Shown here one piece after another: positions 59,909 through 64,000 of a DNA stretch of 64,000 nt; within the stretch, counting starts at the first letter, position 1; every line of letters starts with the position of its first letter. The notes beneath the pieces were generated by a model. The model worked only from the letters and a program-made list of their open reading frames with translations, was not told the origin of the DNA and did not search any database. The translations under genes and the position numbers were made by a program. Source of the stretch: Dendrocalamus latiflorus. Taxonomy: Eukaryota; Streptophyta; Magnoliopsida; Poales; Poaceae. The DNA lies in NCBI GenBank assembly GCA_017311315.1, contig CM029610.1, positions 8,990,236 through 9,054,235 of the forward strand. Direction: 5' to 3'.

Positions 59909-60764
59909 CACATCAAAAATATCATGCAACACTAAGCCAGAGATTATTATTGGAAGTACATGTCATCTTATATGCTACTGGTAGATCAGCTCGATCATAT
60001 CTCGTAGCGTAGTGAGTATCTCGTACAACGAAGTGTATGTATGTATAGTATATGAGTATATAAGACTATCTAGGTGGTATATATATTTTAGACATATTCC
60101 TTTTTATGCATGGAGATGAATATATTTACAAAATATGCTAAAAACCATAGACTCCCATGCAATTTTTCATATATATACCACATTGGAGTATCTTATAATT
60201 AGTATATGAGTGTAACTAAAGTGATAAAGAAGTATTTTTTTCTATATATATTAGTATAATTAATTGGGACAATATGGTGTTAGGACATAGTGATTTAAAA
60301 TAGATGTTTCTCTTATGTATTGTGTATGAAAATTTTTGGGTTTTTTGGATGTTGAGTTTAATTAGTTTACTAACTAGTTCAAACAAGTTTAGACTGAAAT
60401 TCGAATTGCAATTGCCTTTTTTAGATAGTTTGATTGTAGGTTTATGCTGATTTTATATAAAAAAATAGCAAAACATATTATCTAAATTCATTCAAAATAT
60501 TTAAATTCGAGTATATTTTTTTTTTCAAATGTATGCATTTCATGCCAATTATTACAGATAGGTATATACTCTAAAACTGAAATTTTTGAAAAATATACTC
60601 AAATTTGAGTTGAGTTCGTGCATTTTAGATCATAATTAATGCCCTAATACCATGGAATCTCATTTTGGAGTCCTATGCTATATATACGTATGTATATAGA
60701 GAGAGACACACACCACAGTATACTATCTCAACACATTGACTTAATAGCGTTCATGGTACAGACT
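59909..60764. other. AT-rich intergenic DNA, nothing recognised
   Basis: No ORFs of note. A short TATA/GAGA/CACA simple-sequence tract lies at 60675-60715. Confidence 0.45.
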
Positions 60765-60772
60765 GCTACATG

Positions 60773-61491
60773 CAGTGGCGTAGCCAGGATTTATAGCTAT
60801 GGTGGTCCATTGTCTAAAATTTATTTAACCGCTATAAATTTAACATGTCGGTACACAAGTATATAAATTACGAAATGCAATTAAGGTAAAAAGGACATAC
60901 GAACTTCATAAAATAGACGAATATAACTTTCTTAACATAGAATTGAAATATTACATACCCATAGTAGTTGAAGAACAGTACGTCACTTCTTCTTCTTCTT
61001 CATCTTTATAGTTCTCAAAAACATATAATATCACACAAGTTTTATGAATGTAAGTATACAAGAATCCCAAAACGATATGAACGGATGGAGCGCGAATTAG
61101 GCGCCAGAGATGCTTACAAATGTTGATTTCTTGTTCCTTTCTTGAATTTTGAGAGGAACACAAACGCTTGATTTCTTGTAGGTAACTAGAATTAATTTTT
61201 AAATATGTATCACTACTAGTATAATTCACTGTATACTTAGTGCATAGGAGCATCTCTCCGTCATTACATATTATGCACACAAAATAAGAACGCTTCCAGG
61301 CTCCACAAGCCATTCCAAATCGCTCCATCGATTTGACTCGAACGATGGCCAGTGAACCGCCGCCGTATGCGAAACCCCACCAAACCCCAGCGCCACCACT
61401 CAGGACTCTGGTCTCTGGCTTTGGACCTTTGGTTGGACCGAGCACAGGGTGGTCCACGGCCCACAGGGACCACCCTGTAGCTCCGCCACTG
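60773..61491. mobile_element. hAT-type non-autonomous element, 719 bp
   Basis: Perfect 8-bp target duplication GCTACATG (60765-60772 and 61492-61499). Ends CAGTGGCGTAGCC and, reversed, CAGTGGCGGAGCT. A CTTCTTCTTCTTCTTC tract lies near 60984. A 213-codon minus-strand frame runs across and out of the element without domains; it is not a gene. Confidence 0.88.
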
Positions 61492-61678
61492 GCTACATGC
61501 ATGTACCTAGCAAAGGTAATGTACTCTTCGACACTATGTTTTGTTTGTCTGATTAACTTAACGTCATGCTCATGAAAGCACATACGTAACATGAATTACC
61601 GTGTAATTTCCTGGCCAGTTCATCTAGTGGTACGTACCAATCTCAGATGCAATCTGGTCGCAAGACTATGCTAACTAA

Positions 61679-62017
61679 GGGTGTGTTTGGTTGAGCTGTG
61701 GCTTCTGAAAAAGCTGCTGTGAGCTGTGGGCTGTGGAAAAGCTGCTGTAGGTTGTGGGCTGTGGAAAAGCTGTAAGCTGTTTGGTTCAAACAAGTATAAA
61801 ATTTACCTCCTATCTCTATTTTCCTTGAAACAACTGTGAAACAGCTCTCTATTTTCACCATTTCAAAAAGCAGAAAGCCAAAAGCAGGGTCCAAGGTGCT
61901 TTCAAAACTGTACTACCCAAAAGTAGCTGCTTCTGAAAAAGCAGCTTCTGGTTTCCACCCCTTTGGTTGGCTTTTTGGAAGCAAAAGCAGCTCCCAAAAG
62001 CTCAACCAAAGGCACCC
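61679..62017. mobile_element. Tourist-like MITE, 339 bp
   Basis: TAA duplicated at both edges (61676-61678, 62018-62020). Ends GGGTGTGTTTGGTTGAGCT and, reversed, GGGTGCCTTTGGTTGAGCT (17/19). Interior contains tandem GGGCTGTGGAAAAGCTG units near the left end and AAAAGCAGCT words. Confidence 0.88.
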
Positions 62018-62574
62018 TAAATAGCCCGTTGTGCGTCCCCTCAAATAGAAAAAAAAAGCCAGTTGTGCTTCTGATTTTGGGCACATGATATACATGCTGA
62101 CGAGTTGAAACTTGAATGCAACTATTGGTTAATCACTACTACAGAAAAGGTCATTACAGACGGTTCGAAAACGTCATCACAGACGGTTTTGTGAACCGTC
62201 TGTATTTATGGATCAGTGATAATCGAAGGTCATCACAGACGGTTTTCGAACCGTCTGTGATAATCAGCTATCACAGACGGTTTTTGAGTAAAAACCGTCT
62301 GTGATAGCTGATAATCACAGACTATTTTTAGTTAAAAACCGTCTGTTATACTGATCATCACAGACGGTTTTTACTCAAAAACCGTCTGTGATATTCCCTT
62401 CGACCCCTACATATATTTCTGTTTATTGGCTAGCCTCAGGAAATGCTAGCCATGCCCTCTGAAACAAGCAGATCAACATGTACATGTATACATCCAATTC
62501 ACATCTCAATTCATTTCACAAACATAAAACATCAATTTTTATTAAGATTAGAGTATACCATTACAATATCTCAA

Positions 62575-62649
62575 AACAACGAGCAGGTTAGACAACAAGA
62601 ACAACGAGCAGGTTACACAACAAGAACAACGAGCAGGTTACACAACAAG
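62575..62649. repeat. Three-copy 25-bp tandem repeat inside the CACTA element
   Basis: Units begin AACAACGAGCAGGTTA and end CACAACAAG. Copies 2 and 3 are identical; copy 1 has one difference (GAC for CAC). Confidence 0.92.
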
Positions 62650-62779
62650 CAAAGATCCTCTATGCCTTCTCGCCCCTGATGCAACGCATGAGCTGAATGT
62701 CTTTGACGACCACCATCGTCGGCGTTGATTGAGCGTCTACCCGGTTGGCACGTGTTAGATGCTTCTGCGTCGTCTGCAA

Positions 62780-62870
62780 GGAGGAGGACAGCAAGGAGGA
62801 GGAGAACAACAAGGAAGAGGACAACAAGGAGGAGGACAGCAAGGAAGAAGAGACCAGCAAAGAGGCTGGA
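62780..62870. repeat. GGAGGA/CAGCAAG purine-rich minisatellite
   Basis: Repeats of GGAGGAGGACAGCAAG and AGGAAGAGGACAACAAG variants. Its Arg/Lys-rich or Ser-rich ORFs on both strands are products of the repeat. Confidence 0.75.
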
Positions 62871-63686
62871 TTTTGGTTATATTTATAGGGGAGGGAGAGC
62901 GAGGGAGAGGCGGGAATTCGAAATTTTTGGCGCGGGAACGGAAAGGCGGAGCTACGATTCGTGGGGCTGAGGATCGACGGGCCCAGCAGTCAGATTATCA
63001 CAGACGGTTCTATATATAGAACCGTCTGTGAATTGGAGCACAAATTTTATATACCGATGCAATATAAACAACTAGTCTGAAAAGATAAAATAGCAAAGGT
63101 TTATATAGTTTATATATACTCATTTGAAAGGTTTTGACGAGATCTACAACTTTGCAGTTGAAGAAAAATCCAAATTCCGAAAATAAAACCAAGAAAAAGG
63201 GAAAAAACAGAAACCAAAAACTTGCGATGCAGGTTTAGGTCCAAATATGGCCGATTTTCGGGGTCTTGGAGGGCGACTGGCGCAAGCTGGTCGTTTTTTG
63301 GATCGGGCTCGTCGTTATCTTTCCAACGAGTACAAGAACGTCGAAAACGGACACCGTATGCAAAAGTAATGCCCGTTTTACTGAAGGTGTCTTAAAACTG
63401 AACCATACTCGGACTTAAGCGGGAAAATATGAAATTTTGAGGGATTGCAAGGCGGGAAACGTTTCACTAGTATCACAGACGGTTTTATAATAAAAACCGT
63501 CTGTGATAATCTGGAATATCACAGACGGTTCAGCGGTAAGAACTGTCTGTGATACTCCTTTTTCCCGCCACAAATACCACAGACGGCCTCCAAATTAAAA
63601 CCGTCTGTAATAGTGTAAATCACAGACGGTTTCACAAAACCGTCTGTCATTTGGCGTCTACTATTAGGCTTTCTGTAGTAGTGAAT

Positions 63687-64000
63687 TATTTTCAACTCTT
63701 ACATATCGTGTGTATGGACTGTCGGGAACATCGACAGTTAATTCAAAAGGCAGAAAAAAGTTGCATGGGAAAGAAAAACAAAACATTAAGGTAAGAGGTT
63801 GTTTATAAGGTGATTTATTTTTTAGCTATAAGTCACATTTTAATTCAATTCATTGAATCAACATCAAATCGGACAATCCACGCCTATCTGGCTATCTCCA
63901 TACAAAAATCCAATGGTCACAAGAACCAACTTAGATTTAATAAACTATAAAAAAAACTTACAAATTCAAACCTTCAAACGGTTTCAACTTATGACTTATA
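63687..64000. other. Right edge; AT-rich, nothing recognised
   Basis: No ORF or repeat of note before the end of the window. A mobile-element end could be cut by the window edge. Confidence 0.4.

Larger units (their letters stand above)
62134..63683. mobile_element. Non-autonomous CACTA element, 1550 bp
   Basis: Both ends are CACTACTACAGAAA (right end reversed). Perfect AAT target duplication at 62131-62133 and 63684-63686. About 18 copies of CAGACGGTT / AACCGTCTG, mostly within ATCACAGACGGTTTT and often in facing pairs, fill the subterminal regions. En/Spm transposases bind such repeats. No transposase is encoded. The centre (62440-63470) holds a 25-bp tandem repeat, a GAGGA-rich minisatellite and a GC-rich part without recognisable captured gene. 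Confidence 0.92.

Noticed and set aside
60951..61592. 213-codon minus-strand ORF
   Set aside because: It crosses the right end of a hAT element and its target duplication, with no domain; a gene would not be expected to use that boundary.

Overview
This window is nuclear DNA of a grass, probably panicoid. The evidence is GT-AG introns in conserved plant genes, GC-rich first exons, and dense typical Poaceae transposons (Tourist/Harbinger, hAT, CACTA, Helitron, LTR elements). There are no prokaryotic features, CRISPR arrays or tRNA genes. I cannot name the species.

Three genes look intact. (1) At 303-3291 (+) is the translation elongation factor eEF1B gamma subunit, seven coding exons, 413 aa. 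(2) At 8751-15730 (-) is an EDR1-like Raf-type MAPKKK, twelve exons, 816 aa, with every kinase motif present. (3) At 37788-40198 (-) is a bHLH transcription factor of the bHLH041-like kind, six exons, 567 aa, including a 15-base micro-exon. A fourth locus at 29338-32527 (+) is a decayed class IV histone deacetylase (HDA2/HDAC11-like). It has a frameshift, a stop in place of Trp, an altered active-site His, a lost splice donor and missing central exons. A Helitron-like 5' end lies where exons are missing.

Between the genes are transposons in several layers. From 17.7 to 21.8 kb a repeated unit occurs twice, and each copy carries its own solo LTR. From 25.0 to 25.5 kb there is an alternating-monomer minisatellite. 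From 34.4 to 35.3 kb there is a cloud of TACGACCAC words. At 35.64-36.24 kb lies an almost perfect 599-bp fold-back element.

The range 42131-58356 is one decayed PIF/Harbinger transposon. Its transposase is split by a very young LTR retrotransposon (42986-55030, minus strand) with TCTAG target duplications. That element has two nearly identical 4.95-kb LTRs, an initiator-Met tRNA primer site and a polypurine tract. Its only 2.15 kb of internal DNA holds one ORF with eight CCHC zinc knuckles and no visible capsid, protease, reverse transcriptase or integrase. This LARD-like element with a poly-zinc-knuckle protein is the best candidate in the window for an undescribed system.

The right end (59.3-63.7 kb) carries a tandem duplication, two hAT elements, a Tourist MITE and a non-autonomous CACTA element, most with clear target-site duplications. 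Coordinates of multi-exon genes span first to last coding base; exon limits are in the evidence. Exons were derived by reading splice sites and conserved protein sequence, not from transcripts.
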